A program made the position numbers and the translations under genes. The notes under the pieces were generated by a model, which searched no databases, was not told the origin of the DNA, and was given only the letters and a program-made list of their open reading frames with translations. A stretch of DNA of 64,000 nucleotides from RBC074 sp964470555 (GTDB lineage Bacteria > Acidobacteriota > Blastocatellia > RBC074): assembly GCA_964470555.1 (NCBI GenBank), contig CAYYDG010000032.1:1-64000 (forward strand), written 5' to 3'. Below are positions 46,572-55,280 of this stretch, piece after piece; the stretch's first letter is position 1; each line of letters begins with the position of its first letter.

Positions 46572-46913
46572 CTAAATCGAATCCGCGTAATCCACGTTTT
46601 GACCGGGTTTGAGCGTCACGTAAGCTTTGCGCCAGTCGGCTTTGCGACCGACAGTGCGTCCGCGCCGAACCGTTTTGCCGCGATAATTGATGACTCGCAC
46701 CTGATCCACCTTGACCTTGAAAATCGTCTCGACGGCGTTTTTGATGGCGTATTTGGTGGCGTTGTCGGCCACGCGAAACGCCAACACCTGCTTGTCGCGT
46801 TTGATGGTCTTTTTGTTTTTACTGTCGCGGATGTCATGCGTGCTCTCTTCTTTCAGCCGTAGAGCCTTTTCCGTAATCACCGGCGCTTTGAGCACATCCC
46901 AAATCGTTTTCAT
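46572..46913 (-). CDS. rplW: Ribosomal protein L23
   Basis: 113 residues: WDVLKAPVITEKALRLKEES, an insertion with IRDSKNKKTIKRD (about 28-40), then VLAFRVADNATKYAIKNAVE and RGRTVGRKADWRKAYVTLK. Docking site for trigger factor and SRP at the exit tunnel. Confidence 0.95.
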   Translation of the reverse strand: MKTIWDVLKAPVITEKALRLKEESTHDIRDSKNKKTIKRDKQVLAFRVADNATKYAIKNAVETIFKVKVDQVRVINYRGKTVRRGRTVGRKADWRKAYVTLKPGQNVDYADSI

Positions 46914-46956
46914 GGTTCATTCCTCGTCAGCGGCGCACGCGGCGACGCTGATTCGA

Positions 46957-47583
46957 CTATTTGCTCAACTTTTCCTGCAAAGCATTGATCGCGTCGCGCG
47001 TGAAGACGATCTTGTCGTGATACAACACGTCGTAAATGTTGACGTTGACGTTGTTGGCGACTTTGACGCCCGGCACATTGCGCGCCGACAAAATCAGGTT
47101 TCGTTCCGGCGTGGTTTCGACAATCAGAGTTTTGCTGTCCCAGCCGAAATTTTCGGCGATGGCGACAAAACTTTTCGTCTTGTGGTCGTTCAGCAAGAAC
47201 TGATCCACCACCACCAGATTGCCTTCACGAAGCCGTTCGGACAGCGCCGATTTCAACGCGCCGCGTTTCATCTTCTTCGGCATTTCGGATTTCCAGTCAC
47301 GAGGTTGCGGCCCGTGAACGTTGCCGCCGCCTTTCCACAATGGCGAACGCAACGAAGCGATACGCGCGCGACCGGTTCCTTTTTGACGCCAGAGCTTTTT
47401 GCCGCTGCCCGACGTGTTGCCGCGAGTTTTGGTCTTGACCGTACCCTGACGCTGGTTGGTCAGGTAGTTTTTGACCGCGAAATAGATCAAAGCTTCGTTG
47501 AGCGGAGCGCCAAAAATTTCTTCCTGCAACTCCAATTCGCCGACGCTTTCGTTATTCAGATTTTTGACTTCAACGGTTGGCAT
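46957..47583 (-). CDS. rplD: Ribosomal protein L4
   Basis: 208 residues from ATG 47583 (GAGAGGG upstream). KTRGNTSGSGKKLWRQKGTG and ARIASLRSPLWKGGG tunnel loop, with the globular domain around. In Escherichia coli L4 represses its own S10 operon; no clear S10-type leader hairpin was identified here. Confidence 0.96.
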   Translation of the reverse strand: MPTVEVKNLNNESVGELELQEEIFGAPLNEALIYFAVKNYLTNQRQGTVKTKTRGNTSGSGKKLWRQKGTGRARIASLRSPLWKGGGNVHGPQPRDWKSEMPKKMKRGALKSALSERLREGNLVVVDQFLLNDHKTKSFVAIAENFGWDSKTLIVETTPERNLILSARNVPGVKVANNVNVNIYDVLYHDKIVFTRDAINALQEKLSK

Positions 47584-47607
47584 CGCTGCCCTCTCAAAAT
47601 TCGGTTC

Positions 47608-47660
47608 GGAGTTCAAGCCTGAGTTTGCCTGATCTTCAAACAGCCTGAAGGCTGAACTCC
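47608..47660. repeat. Palindromic repeat between rplD and rplC
   Basis: Inverted ends GGAGTTCA (47608-47615) and TGAACTCC (47653-47660) enclose GCCTGA / GCCTGAAGGC motifs. Related in layout to the elements at 28531 and 46505. Confidence 0.65.
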
Positions 47661-47666
47661 AAACAG

Positions 47667-48302
47667 TTAATCAGTCTCTTTCTTCTTGATCAGCACGTAT
47701 GCGCCTGTCGGGCCGGGCACAGCGCCTTTGACCAGAATCAGGTTCTCTTCGGTGTTGACCTTCACAATCTTCAGGTTCTTGATCGTCTTTCGCTCGACGC
47801 CCATGTGACCGGCCATTCGCGTTCCTTTGATGACTCGCGAAGGATAAGCCGAAGCGCCAATCGAACCCGGCGCGCGGTGAAACATCGAACCGTGAGATTT
47901 GCGTCCGCCGCCAAAATTGTGGCGTTTGATGAATCCGGCAAACCCGCGTCCCTTGCTGGTTCCGATTACGTCAATCGTATCGTTTTCAGCAAACTGATCC
48001 ACCAGCACCTTGTCTCCGACGCTGATCTGCTCATTGCTGTCTTCCAGACGAAATTCGCGCAGGATTTTGGTGGGCGGGATATTCGCTTTGGCAAAATGCC
48101 CTTTCATCGGCTTGTTGGTGTTTTTCGGAGCCTTGTCTTCCACCAAACCGAGCTGCACGGCTTCGTATCCGTCCGAAGAAACGGTCTTGCGCTGAACCAC
48201 CACGCAAGGACCGGCCTTGATCACCGTGACGGGCGTAACCGTTCCGTCCGGCGCGAAAATCTGGGTCATTCCCAGCTTTTTACCAATAATTCCATTCACC
48301 AT
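47667..48302 (-). CDS. rplC: Ribosomal protein L3
   Basis: 211 residues: VNGIIGKKLGMTQIFAPDG, then IDVIGTSKGRGFAGFIKRHN and GPGSIGASAYPSRV-type loop (here APGSIGASAYPSRVIKGTRM). Nucleates large-subunit assembly. Confidence 0.97.
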   Translation of the reverse strand: MVNGIIGKKLGMTQIFAPDGTVTPVTVIKAGPCVVVQRKTVSSDGYEAVQLGLVEDKAPKNTNKPMKGHFAKANIPPTKILREFRLEDSNEQISVGDKVLVDQFAENDTIDVIGTSKGRGFAGFIKRHNFGGGRKSHGSMFHRAPGSIGASAYPSRVIKGTRMAGHMGVERKTIKNLKIVKVNTEENLILVKGAVPGPTGAYVLIKKKETD

Positions 48303-48384
48303 TTTTGCTTCCTGGTGTTAGGTGATAGACGACTGACAATGAGCCACTGCTGCTCATCGCTTGCCGTCTACCGTCTCAAAAAAG

Positions 48385-48711
48385 TTATCTGCGGTCTCGA
48401 CCGAAAGCTTTGATTTCGGCGTCCACACCGGCAGGCAGATCGAGTTTCATCAACGCATCCATCGTTTGCGGCGTCGGGTCCAGAATGTCCATCAGCCGTT
48501 TGTGAGTGCGAATCTCGAACTGCTCACGCGATTTCTTGTCCACGTGCGGCGACTTCAACACGGTGACTTTGTTTTTCACCGTCGGCAGCGGAATCGGTCC
48601 CGCCACGCGAGCGCCAGTACGTTTGGCCGTTTCGACGATTTCCGCCGTGGATTGATCCAGCACGCGGTAATCGTAAGCTTTCAGGCGAATTCTGATTTTA
48701 TCGTTCAGCAT
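48385..48711 (-). CDS. rpsJ: Ribosomal protein S10
   Basis: 108 residues: DKIRIRLKAYDYRVLDQSTA, GPIPLPTVKNKVTVLKSPHV and THKRLMDILDPTPQTMDALM. Also the NusE antitermination factor. 72 bases separate it from tuf, filled by a repeat that can fold as a hairpin. Confidence 0.97.
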   Translation of the reverse strand: MLNDKIRIRLKAYDYRVLDQSTAEIVETAKRTGARVAGPIPLPTVKNKVTVLKSPHVDKKSREQFEIRTHKRLMDILDPTPQTMDALMKLDLPAGVDAEIKAFGRDRR

Positions 48712-48713
48712 TT

Positions 48714-48773
48714 CAGTTTCCAGTCTGCAGTTTCCGGTTTCCAGTCAGCCTGTTGCTGGCAACTGGAAACCGG
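48714..48773. repeat. Heptamer array with a 12-bp hairpin between tuf and rpsJ
   Basis: Five 7-base units (CAGTTTC, CAGTCTG, CAGTTTC, CGGTTTC, CAGTCAG; 48714-48748) and an inverted counterpart. CCGGTTTCCAGT (48734-48745) pairs perfectly with ACTGGAAACCGG (48762-48773). It separates the str genes from the S10 genes and could act as a partial terminator, though no T-run follows. Confidence 0.75.
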
Positions 48774-48783
48774 AACCCGGTAA

Positions 48784-49971
48784 CTACTCTATGATTTCGG
48801 AGACGGTTCCGGCGCCGACCGTGCGGCCACCTTCACGAATCGCGAAACGCAGGCCTTTTTCCATAGCGATCGGAGCGATCAGTTCAATCTCCATCGCAAT
48901 GTTGTCGCCAGGCATGATCATTTCCACGCCTTCCGGCAGTTTCGCCACTCCCGTCACATCCGTCGTGCGGAAGTAGAATTGCGGACGATAGCCAGTGAAA
49001 AATGGCGTGTGGCGCCCGCCTTCTTCTTTCGTCAGGATGTAAGCTTCCGCTTTGAATTTCGTGTGCGGTTTGATCGAACCAGGCTTGGCGATGACCTGAC
49101 CGCGTTCGATTTCCTTGCGATCCACGCCGCGCAGCAACAGACCCACGTTGTCGCCCGCGCGTCCTTCGTCCAGCAATTTCTTGAACATTTCCACGCCCGT
49201 CACCACTGAATTGCGCGTGTCGCGGATGCCCACGATTTCCACCGGTTCGTTGACCTTGATGATGCCGCGTTCGACACGACCCGTCGCCACCGTTCCGCGA
49301 CCTTGAATCGTGAAGATGTCTTCAACAGGCATCAGGAACGGTTTATCAATCGCGCGTTCCGGCGTCGGAATGTAGTTGTCCACCGCCGCCATCAATTCGT
49401 CAATGCATTTTTCCCAATCGCCTTCGCCGTTCAGCGCGTTGAGCGCAGAGCCGCGAATGATAGGGATTTCGTCGCCCGGAAATTCGTACTTCGACAACAG
49501 TTCGCGCACTTCCAGTTCGACCAGGTCGAGCAGTTCGGCGTCGTCCACTGCGTCCACCTTGTTCAGGAACACGACCATCGCAGGCACACCCACCTGACGA
49601 GCCAGCAGAATGTGTTCGCGCGTTTGCGGCATCGGGCCGTCGGTCGCCGCCACCACCAGAATCGCGCCGTCCATCTGAGCGGCTCCGGTGATCATGTTCT
49701 TGACGTAATCGGCGTGACCCGGACAGTCCACGTGCGCGTAGTGGCGATTCGGCGTTTCGTATTCGACGTGCGCCGTCGCGATTGTGATTCCGCGCGCCTT
49801 TTCTTCCGGAGCGTTGTCAATCGAATCGAAGCTGCGGAACGTGATCTTGGGATTGTGCTTGGCCAGCGTCTTGGTGATCGCGGCGGTCAATGTGGTCTTG
49901 CCATGGTCAACGTGACCAATCGTTCCGACGTTGACGTGTGGCTTACTTCGGTCAAATTTCTCTTTCGCCAT
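48784..49971 (-). CDS. tuf: Translation elongation factor Tu
   Basis: 395 residues from ATG 49971 (AGGAG upstream). GTPase motifs GHVDHGKTTL, DCPGHADYVKNM and NKVDAVDD; switch I RGITIATAHVEYE. Delivers aminoacyl-tRNA. Only one tuf copy is seen in this window. Confidence 0.98.
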   Translation of the reverse strand: MAKEKFDRSKPHVNVGTIGHVDHGKTTLTAAITKTLAKHNPKITFRSFDSIDNAPEEKARGITIATAHVEYETPNRHYAHVDCPGHADYVKNMITGAAQMDGAILVVAATDGPMPQTREHILLARQVGVPAMVVFLNKVDAVDDAELLDLVELEVRELLSKYEFPGDEIPIIRGSALNALNGEGDWEKCIDELMAAVDNYIPTPERAIDKPFLMPVEDIFTIQGRGTVATGRVERGIIKVNEPVEIVGIRDTRNSVVTGVEMFKKLLDEGRAGDNVGLLLRGVDRKEIERGQVIAKPGSIKPHTKFKAEAYILTKEEGGRHTPFFTGYRPQFYFRTTDVTGVAKLPEGVEMIMPGDNIAMEIELIAPIAMEKGLRFAIREGGRTVGAGTVSEIIE

Positions 49972-50081
49972 AGTTATCGCTCCTAAAGTTTCAAATTGAA
50001 TCGAATTTGAATTGCAGTGCGCGGAACCGATTCCGCTGAAAATCAACCGCGCTCGTTGCCCGATCGCGGTTAGAGAAAAAG

Positions 50082-52178
50082 TTATTTCGCAGCCCCTTGA
50101 ACCTTGGCAATCACTTCTTCGCTGACGCTCTTGGGAGCTTCTTCATAACGATGGAAGTGCATGGTCGAAGCGGCGCGCCCTTGCGACATCGAACGCAGGT
50201 CGGTTTCGTAACCGAACATTTCCGCCAGCGGAACCATCGCCGTGATGATTTGCGTTCCCGGTCGGGAAGCCATTCCTTCGATACGACCGCGACGCGAACT
50301 GAGGTCGCCGGTGACGCTGCCCATGTAATCTTCGGGGGTGACGACTTCGACCTTCATCACAGGTTCGAGCAAGACGGGCTTGGCTTTCCTGGCCGCTTCC
50401 TTGAACGCAATCGAACCGGCAATTTTGAAGGCCATTTCGGACGAGTCCACTTCGTGGTAACTGCCAAAGGTCAAGGTAACTTTGACGTCCACCAATTCGT
50501 ACCCAGCCAAAACTCCGCCTTCCAGAGCTTCGCGGACGCCTTTTTCAACCGCCGGAATGTATTCTTTCGGAATAACGCCGCCGACGATTTTGTTAATGAA
50601 CTCGAAACCGGCGCCCGGTTCATTCGGTTCGATTTCCAGAACAACGTGCCCGTATTGCCCGCGACCGCCAGTCTGGCGCGAATACTTCTCTTCGGCTTTC
50701 GCGGCCTGCTTGATCGTTTCGCGGTAAGCGACCTGTGGTTTGCCGACATTGGCTTCGACGCCATATTCGCGCTTCAACCGGTCAACGATGATTTCCAGGT
50801 GGAGTTCGCCCATACCGGAAATGATTGTTTGATTGGTTTCCTGATCGGTGGTGACGCGGAACGACGGGTCTTCCTGAGCCAGACGCCCCATCGCAATACC
50901 GAGTTTTTCCTGATCCTGGCGAGTCTTCGGTTCGATGGCCAGCGAAATGACAGGTGTCGGAAATTCCATCTCTTCCAGGATCACCGGATGCGATTCGACG
51001 CAGATCGTATCGCCGGTCGTCACCTGCTTCAGGCCCGCAACCGCCACGATTTCGCCTGCATAAGCTTCTTCCACGTCTTCGCGCTTGTTGGCGTGCATCT
51101 TCATAATTCGGCCAACGCGCTCTTTACTGTCTTTCGTGGAATTCAGTACATACGAACCGGATTTCAAAGTGCCCGAATAGATGCGGACAAACGACAATTG
51201 ACCAACGTGTTTGTCGGCCATGATCTTGAAGGCCAACGCTGAAAACGGGGCTTTGTCATCCGCCGGACGCTCGACTTCTTCGCCTTTCGGGGTGATTCCC
51301 TTGACGGCTGCGATGTCGGTCGGAGAGGGCATGTAATCAATCACCGCATCGAGCAGCGGCTGAACGCCTTTATTTTTGAAAGCCGTTCCGCAAACAACCG
51401 GAACGAGCTTCAAAGATATGCAGCCACGTCGCAATGCCGCACGAATTTCATCGTTGCTGATCGCTTCGCCTTCCAGATACTTCATGGCTATTTCGTCGTC
51501 AGCATCCGCGATGGATTCCACCATCTTGTCGTGCGCCGCTTTCACGGCATCAAGCATGTTGGCTGGAATTTCTTCGACGTTGTAATTGGCCCCCATCTTG
51601 TCATCTTTCCAATAGAGAGCCTTCATTTCGATCAAGTCAACGATTCCGGCGAATTGATCTTCAGCACCAATCGGCATCTGAACGCAAACCGGGTTGGCCG
51701 ACAGTCTCGTGCGAATCGTGTCCACCGCGTGGTCGAAATCCGCGCCCGGACGATCCATCTTGTTGATGAACGCAATGCGCGGAACATTGTATTTATCGGC
51801 TTGACGCCAGACGGTTTCGGATTGCGGCTGCACACCAGCCACAGCGTCGAACACGGCCACCGCGCCATCGAGCACGCGCAAGCTGCGCTCGACTTCGATG
51901 GTGAAATCCACGTGTCCGGGCGTATCAATGATATTGATTCGATATTCGTCGCCGTTGCGTTTCCAGAAACACGTCGTAGCGGCGGAAGTAATCGTGATTC
52001 CGCGTTCCTGCTCCTGCTCCATCCAATCCATGGTCGCCGTGCCTTCATGGACTTCGCCGATCTTGTAAGACACCCCTGTGTAAAACAGTATGCGCTCAGT
52101 CGTCGTCGTCTTACCGGCGTCAATGTGCGCCATGATCCCAATGTTGCGGAACCGATTTAACGGTGCTTGTCTTGCCAT
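50082..52178 (-). CDS. fusA: Translation elongation factor G
   Basis: 698 residues: AHIDAGKTTTTERILFYTG, DTPGHVDFTIEVERSLRVLD and NKMDRPGAD of the G domain, and domain IV with RQTGGRGQYGHVVLEIEP. Drives translocation. 110 bases lie between it and tuf. Confidence 0.98.
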   Translation of the reverse strand: MARQAPLNRFRNIGIMAHIDAGKTTTTERILFYTGVSYKIGEVHEGTATMDWMEQEQERGITITSAATTCFWKRNGDEYRINIIDTPGHVDFTIEVERSLRVLDGAVAVFDAVAGVQPQSETVWRQADKYNVPRIAFINKMDRPGADFDHAVDTIRTRLSANPVCVQMPIGAEDQFAGIVDLIEMKALYWKDDKMGANYNVEEIPANMLDAVKAAHDKMVESIADADDEIAMKYLEGEAISNDEIRAALRRGCISLKLVPVVCGTAFKNKGVQPLLDAVIDYMPSPTDIAAVKGITPKGEEVERPADDKAPFSALAFKIMADKHVGQLSFVRIYSGTLKSGSYVLNSTKDSKERVGRIMKMHANKREDVEEAYAGEIVAVAGLKQVTTGDTICVESHPVILEEMEFPTPVISLAIEPKTRQDQEKLGIAMGRLAQEDPSFRVTTDQETNQTIISGMGELHLEIIVDRLKREYGVEANVGKPQVAYRETIKQAAKAEEKYSRQTGGRGQYGHVVLEIEPNEPGAGFEFINKIVGGVIPKEYIPAVEKGVREALEGGVLAGYELVDVKVTLTFGSYHEVDSSEMAFKIAGSIAFKEAARKAKPVLLEPVMKVEVVTPEDYMGSVTGDLSSRRGRIEGMASRPGTQIITAMVPLAEMFGYETDLRSMSQGRAASTMHFHRYEEAPKSVSEEVIAKVQGAAK

Positions 52179-52295
52179 AAAAACCTGAAAATCTAATGCT
52201 AAAAGTCAGAATCTGTGCGACTGGTCATCCCAGTTCTGTGTCTCTAAATCAGTCTGACTCGAATCCTTCTCCTGCTGACAATCAGTCGTTTGCTG

Positions 52296-52766
52296 TTACC
52301 AGCGATAATGCGCAAACGCTTTGTTGGCTTCCGCCATGCGGTGTACATCTTCGCGCTTCTTGACCGCGTTGCCCTTGGCAGAGGCAGCATCCAGGATTTC
52401 AGCCGCCAGACGATCCACCATCGTTTTTTCGCCGCGATCACGCGCATACCCAACCAACCAGCGCATGGCCAGCGCCGTGCGGCGGCTGGCGCTGACTTCG
52501 ACGGGAACCTGATAGTTGGCGCCACCGACGCGCTTGGACTTCACTTCCACCTTGGGCTGAAGATTTTCAATCGCTTTCTTGAACACCTTCAGCGGGTCTT
52601 CCTGAGACTTATCTTTGATCTTGTCGAGCGCGCTGTACAGAATGCCTTCGGCGACAGCTTTTTTGCCGTCCAACATCATGACGTTGATGAACTTGGCGAC
52701 AAGCGGGCTGTTATAAATCGGATCGGGCAAAATTTCGCGCTTGGGAACTTCTCTTCTTCTTGGCAT
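52296..52766 (-). CDS. rpsG: Ribosomal protein S7
   Basis: 156 residues: PRRREVPKREILPDPIYNSP, KFINVMMLDGKKAVAEGILY and the C-terminal RMAEANKAFAHYRW. Nucleates assembly of the small-subunit head and in many bacteria represses its own str mRNA. Confidence 0.97.
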   Translation of the reverse strand: MPRRREVPKREILPDPIYNSPLVAKFINVMMLDGKKAVAEGILYSALDKIKDKSQEDPLKVFKKAIENLQPKVEVKSKRVGGANYQVPVEVSASRRTALAMRWLVGYARDRGEKTMVDRLAAEILDAASAKGNAVKKREDVHRMAEANKAFAHYRW

Positions 52767-52815
52767 ATTCAGTCACCTGAAAGCTTCACTCTCACGACGG
52801 AGAGAAAAGCTGATC

Positions 52816-53220
52816 TTACTTCTTGCCCTTGGCTGGCGCAGCAGCGCCTTCCTTCGGACGCTTCGCCCCATATTTGGAACGGCCTTGTTTACGATTCGCC
52901 ACACCAGCGGAATCAAGCGTCCCACGAACAATGTGATAACGAACGCCGGGCAGGTCTTTCACGCGGCCTCCACGCACCAGCACGATTGAATGCTCTTGCA
53001 GGTTGTGGCCAATTCCCGGAATGTAGGAAGTCACTTCGATGGTGTTCGTCAAACGAACGCGAGCGATTTTCCGCAAAGCCGAATTGGGCTTTTTAGGCGT
53101 CTGAGTTTTCACTTGAACGCAAACTCCGCGACGTTGCGGACAGGACTGCAACGCGGGACTGGAAGTTTTGTATTTGACCTGCTTGCGGCCTTTTCGAACT
53201 AATTGACTAATCGTAGGCAT
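52816..53220 (-). CDS. rpsL: Ribosomal protein S12
   Basis: 134 residues: PTISQLVRKGRKQVKYKTSS, PKKPNSALRKIARVRLTN and GHNLQEHSIVLVRGGRVKDL. The Lys in TPKKPNSALRK, the usual streptomycin-resistance site, is the common sensitive-type residue. C-terminal Lys/Ala tail. First gene of the 21-kb ribosomal cluster. Confidence 0.97.
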   Translation of the reverse strand: MPTISQLVRKGRKQVKYKTSSPALQSCPQRRGVCVQVKTQTPKKPNSALRKIARVRLTNTIEVTSYIPGIGHNLQEHSIVLVRGGRVKDLPGVRYHIVRGTLDSAGVANRKQGRSKYGAKRPKEGAAAPAKGKK

Positions 53221-53626
53221 AATTCGTTACTCAAGTACTTACATCTTGAATCGGTCGTCTGGCCGTAAAAGGCCTCACCCTCTTCAAGAGAGCGTTCCCA
53301 TTCAGGGCTTCTTTGAATGTGCTAGGCACGAAAATGATTTTTTGGGATGTCTTGCGAAAGTGTGCAGATTATGGCGTCCCAAACCGCCGAGTTTTTCTGT
53401 GGCGTCATTTCAAGATGATTGTCGCTCCTTAAAACAAAGCGACGACGTTTCAGAAAGCCTTCCGACATCCGCTGCCTGGAAGAACTGATACGCCACAATA
53501 CGTTCTCGATGAAAGATTCTAAAGGGTGACTTGAATGAACCGGTCTTTCCCGCCGAATCCGGCAATGCCTCTGCACTTGGAGACCCGCTGACATTGCCTG
53601 CTTTGCGAAGACGTGGCTTCGCAAAG
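53221..53626 (-). promoter_or_regulatory. Long leader of the ribosomal cluster with a 5'-terminal stem-loop
   Basis: From the predicted start of transcription near 53626 to the rpsL ATG lie about 405 bases with no convincing gene. The first 26 bases form a perfect 10-bp stem (53601-53610 with 53617-53626, 6-nt loop), placed at the very 5' end of the transcript. A smaller 6-bp stem lies near 53290-53310. Possible roles are mRNA stability or feedback control by a ribosomal protein. Confidence 0.5.
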
Positions 53627-53632
53627 GGTGGG

Positions 53633-53661
53633 AATATAGAGATCAAGGTTGGGGTTGTCAA
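53633..53661 (-). promoter_or_regulatory. Sigma-70-type promoter of the str-S10-spc-alpha cluster
   Basis: On the minus strand TTGACA (53661-53656) and TATATT (53638-53633) are separated by exactly 17 bases. It is the closest match to the consensus that I found in the window. It lies upstream of rpsL and points to it. Confidence 0.75.
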
Positions 53662-53710
53662 GAGGTGGTTTGTTTATTGAAAGATTTTTTGTTAGTTGCC
53701 TGGTTTTTAA

Positions 53711-53946
53711 GGACTCGGTTTTCTTGAGCCAGATGACGCGGAAGATTCCAGCTACACGCGGCTGACGTTGAATACAAACGGCGCTTATGTGGTGATCACA
53801 GCCGACGCACACAATACATTTATGGCCAAGACCTGAAAATCAAAGACCGCAACGGCAATCTGATTACGGTTACTTACCAAAGCCTCGGTTTAGACAAAGT
53901 AATAGGAAATAACCTGGTTATCGTTCCGTTTTTGATTTCAGAATGA
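53711..53946 (+). pseudogene. Degraded fragment of an RHS/YD-repeat-type protein
   Basis: In one frame the stretch encodes SSYTRLTLNTNGAYVVITAD (53745-53805). After a one-base deletion near 53805 it continues in the next frame with YIYGQDLKIKDRNGNLITVT and stops at 53944-53946. Both parts resemble the DRNGN-type repeats of RHS or similar wall-associated proteins. No start and no full repeat set remain, so this is a remnant. Confidence 0.5.
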
Positions 53947-53996
53947 TCGTTCATTTGTTCTTTGATACTTGAACCGGCTTTTCCGGCTCATCGGAG

Positions 53997-54311
53997 TCAA
54001 TTTGTCGCTGGCCTGCGGTTTGCGCCAGAGGATTTGATCGGCGGCGACGCCAGTCGCTTTCTGATAAGGCTCGACCATTGACGATTGAAAGCGGGAGCCA
54101 GCGACAACTCGGCAAACGAGCGCGCCGCCGGAGTTTGAATCGCCGCGTCAATCAATTCGAAGAAGGCGCCTTTGCGATGACCAAAGATTGATAGACTTGC
54201 TGACGAAAGCCGCTTAGTGACGTAAAATTTCGTTTGGGGAATTGGATTCGACATAAACCCAATTTGCCCATCGGCGGTTGTGATGCAAGTCCAACCGCCA
54301 CTATTTTTCAA
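53997..54311 (-). pseudogene. Possible transposase remnant
   Basis: The minus-strand frame contains KGAFFELIDAAIQTPAARSF then AELSLAPAF and RQWSSL. This recalls the N-terminal part of a DDE transposase family (FFELxDALL, then LSLxPxxRR.W.SLY). The reading frame breaks soon after, at the RQWSS position. An 8-bp inverted repeat (54327-54334 with 54346-54353) lies just outside its start. I assign this from pattern memory only. Confidence 0.35.
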
Positions 54312-54392
54312 AGATCATTTTTTGTCTAGATCGGTGAAGTGAAATCCGATCTAAAGTCGAGCACTTATGGGCGGCTCCTAAGCTGCCGCAAT

Positions 54393-54422
54393 TTTACGAT
54401 TTCGGAAATCGCGTGCTATATT
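54393..54422 (+). promoter_or_regulatory. Promoter candidate of yebC
   Basis: TTTACG (54393-54398), 18-base spacer, extended -10 TGCTATATT (TATATT at 54417-54422). The start codon of yebC follows 52 bases later. Confidence 0.5.
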
Positions 54423-54473
54423 CGCTGTCTTCACTCCAAACAATCTTTCCATACTAATCGAGGTGATTGTCCA

Positions 54474-55214
54474 ATGTCGGGACATTCGAAGTGGCATACG
54501 ATCAAGCATAAAAAAGGCGCGCTGGATGCCAAGCGCGGCAAGTTGTTCACCAAGCTCATCAAGGAATTGACCATTGCCGCGCGTTCCGGCGGCAGCGGTG
54601 ACATCAGCATCAACGCGCGATTGCGAAAAGCCGTCAGCGACGCCAAGGCCGCCAACATGCCTAACGACACGATTGACAAGGCGATCAAACGCGGCACCGG
54701 CGAATTGGAAGGCGTCAATTACGACGAAATCACTTACGAAGGTTACGGACCCGGCGGCGTGGCTGTGCTGGTCAACACGACGACCGACAATCGCAATCGC
54801 ACGGTGGCTGAAATCCGCCACGTGTTTTCAAAAAACGGCGGCAACCTGGGCGAATCGAATTCCGTTTCGTGGATGTTCAATCGCAAAGGCCAGATAGTGA
54901 TTGACGCGGCGTTGAAAAGCGAAGACGAAATGATGGAAATCGCGCTAGAAGCCGGAGCCGATGACGTGACGAGCGATGCGGACACCCACCAGATTTTCAC
55001 CGCGCCGGAAGATTTCCACGCCGTGCTGGAAGCGATCAAGGCCAAAGGCATCGAACCGATGTCGGCGGAGTTGGCGATGATTCCGCAAAACACTATCAAG
55101 CTGGAAGGCGCGGACGCGGCGAAGATGTTGAAGCTGTACGAAGCGCTGGACGACCACGACGACGTGCAAAGCGTTTACGCCAACTTCGAGATGGACGACG
55201 CTGATCTTGCTTAG
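54474..55214 (+). CDS. yebC: YebC/PmpR family protein
   Basis: 246 residues from ATG 54474 (MSGHSKWHTIKHKKGA), full length. Three-domain YebC fold: GKLFTKLIKELTIAARSGG, MPNDTIDKAIKRGTGELEG and YEGYGPGGVAVLV. Long annotated as a transcription regulator; recent work links YebC-type proteins to relief of ribosome stalling. The open frame reaches back to 54339, but that part is not conserved. It precedes a RecU-type gene, as yebC often precedes ruvC. Confidence 0.95.
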   Translation: MSGHSKWHTIKHKKGALDAKRGKLFTKLIKELTIAARSGGSGDISINARLRKAVSDAKAANMPNDTIDKAIKRGTGELEGVNYDEITYEGYGPGGVAVLVNTTTDNRNRTVAEIRHVFSKNGGNLGESNSVSWMFNRKGQIVIDAALKSEDEMMEIALEAGADDVTSDADTHQIFTAPEDFHAVLEAIKAKGIEPMSAELAMIPQNTIKLEGADAAKMLKLYEALDDHDDVQSVYANFEMDDADLA

Positions 55215-55246
55215 AGTAGTCGGAATTCGGTAGTTGTGACGCGAAC

Positions 55247-55274
55247 CGACTACCGACTGCCGACTACTGACTAC
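55247..55274. repeat. Heptamer repeat array between yebC and the RecU-like gene
   Basis: Four 7-base units: CGACTAC, CGACTGC, CGACTAC, TGACTAC. It ends six bases before the start codon of the next gene. Confidence 0.8.
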
Positions 55275-55280
55275 CGATTT

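Noticed and set aside
49980..50081. Possible second regulatory element between fusA and tuf
   Set aside because: No stem or repeat with enough support was found in this spacer.
53322..53661. Minus-strand frames in the rpsL leader
   Set aside because: Composition is unlike a gene, no good start site, and they overlap the predicted promoter or leader stem. A 24-codon frame with AAGGAG too far upstream was also judged unlikely.
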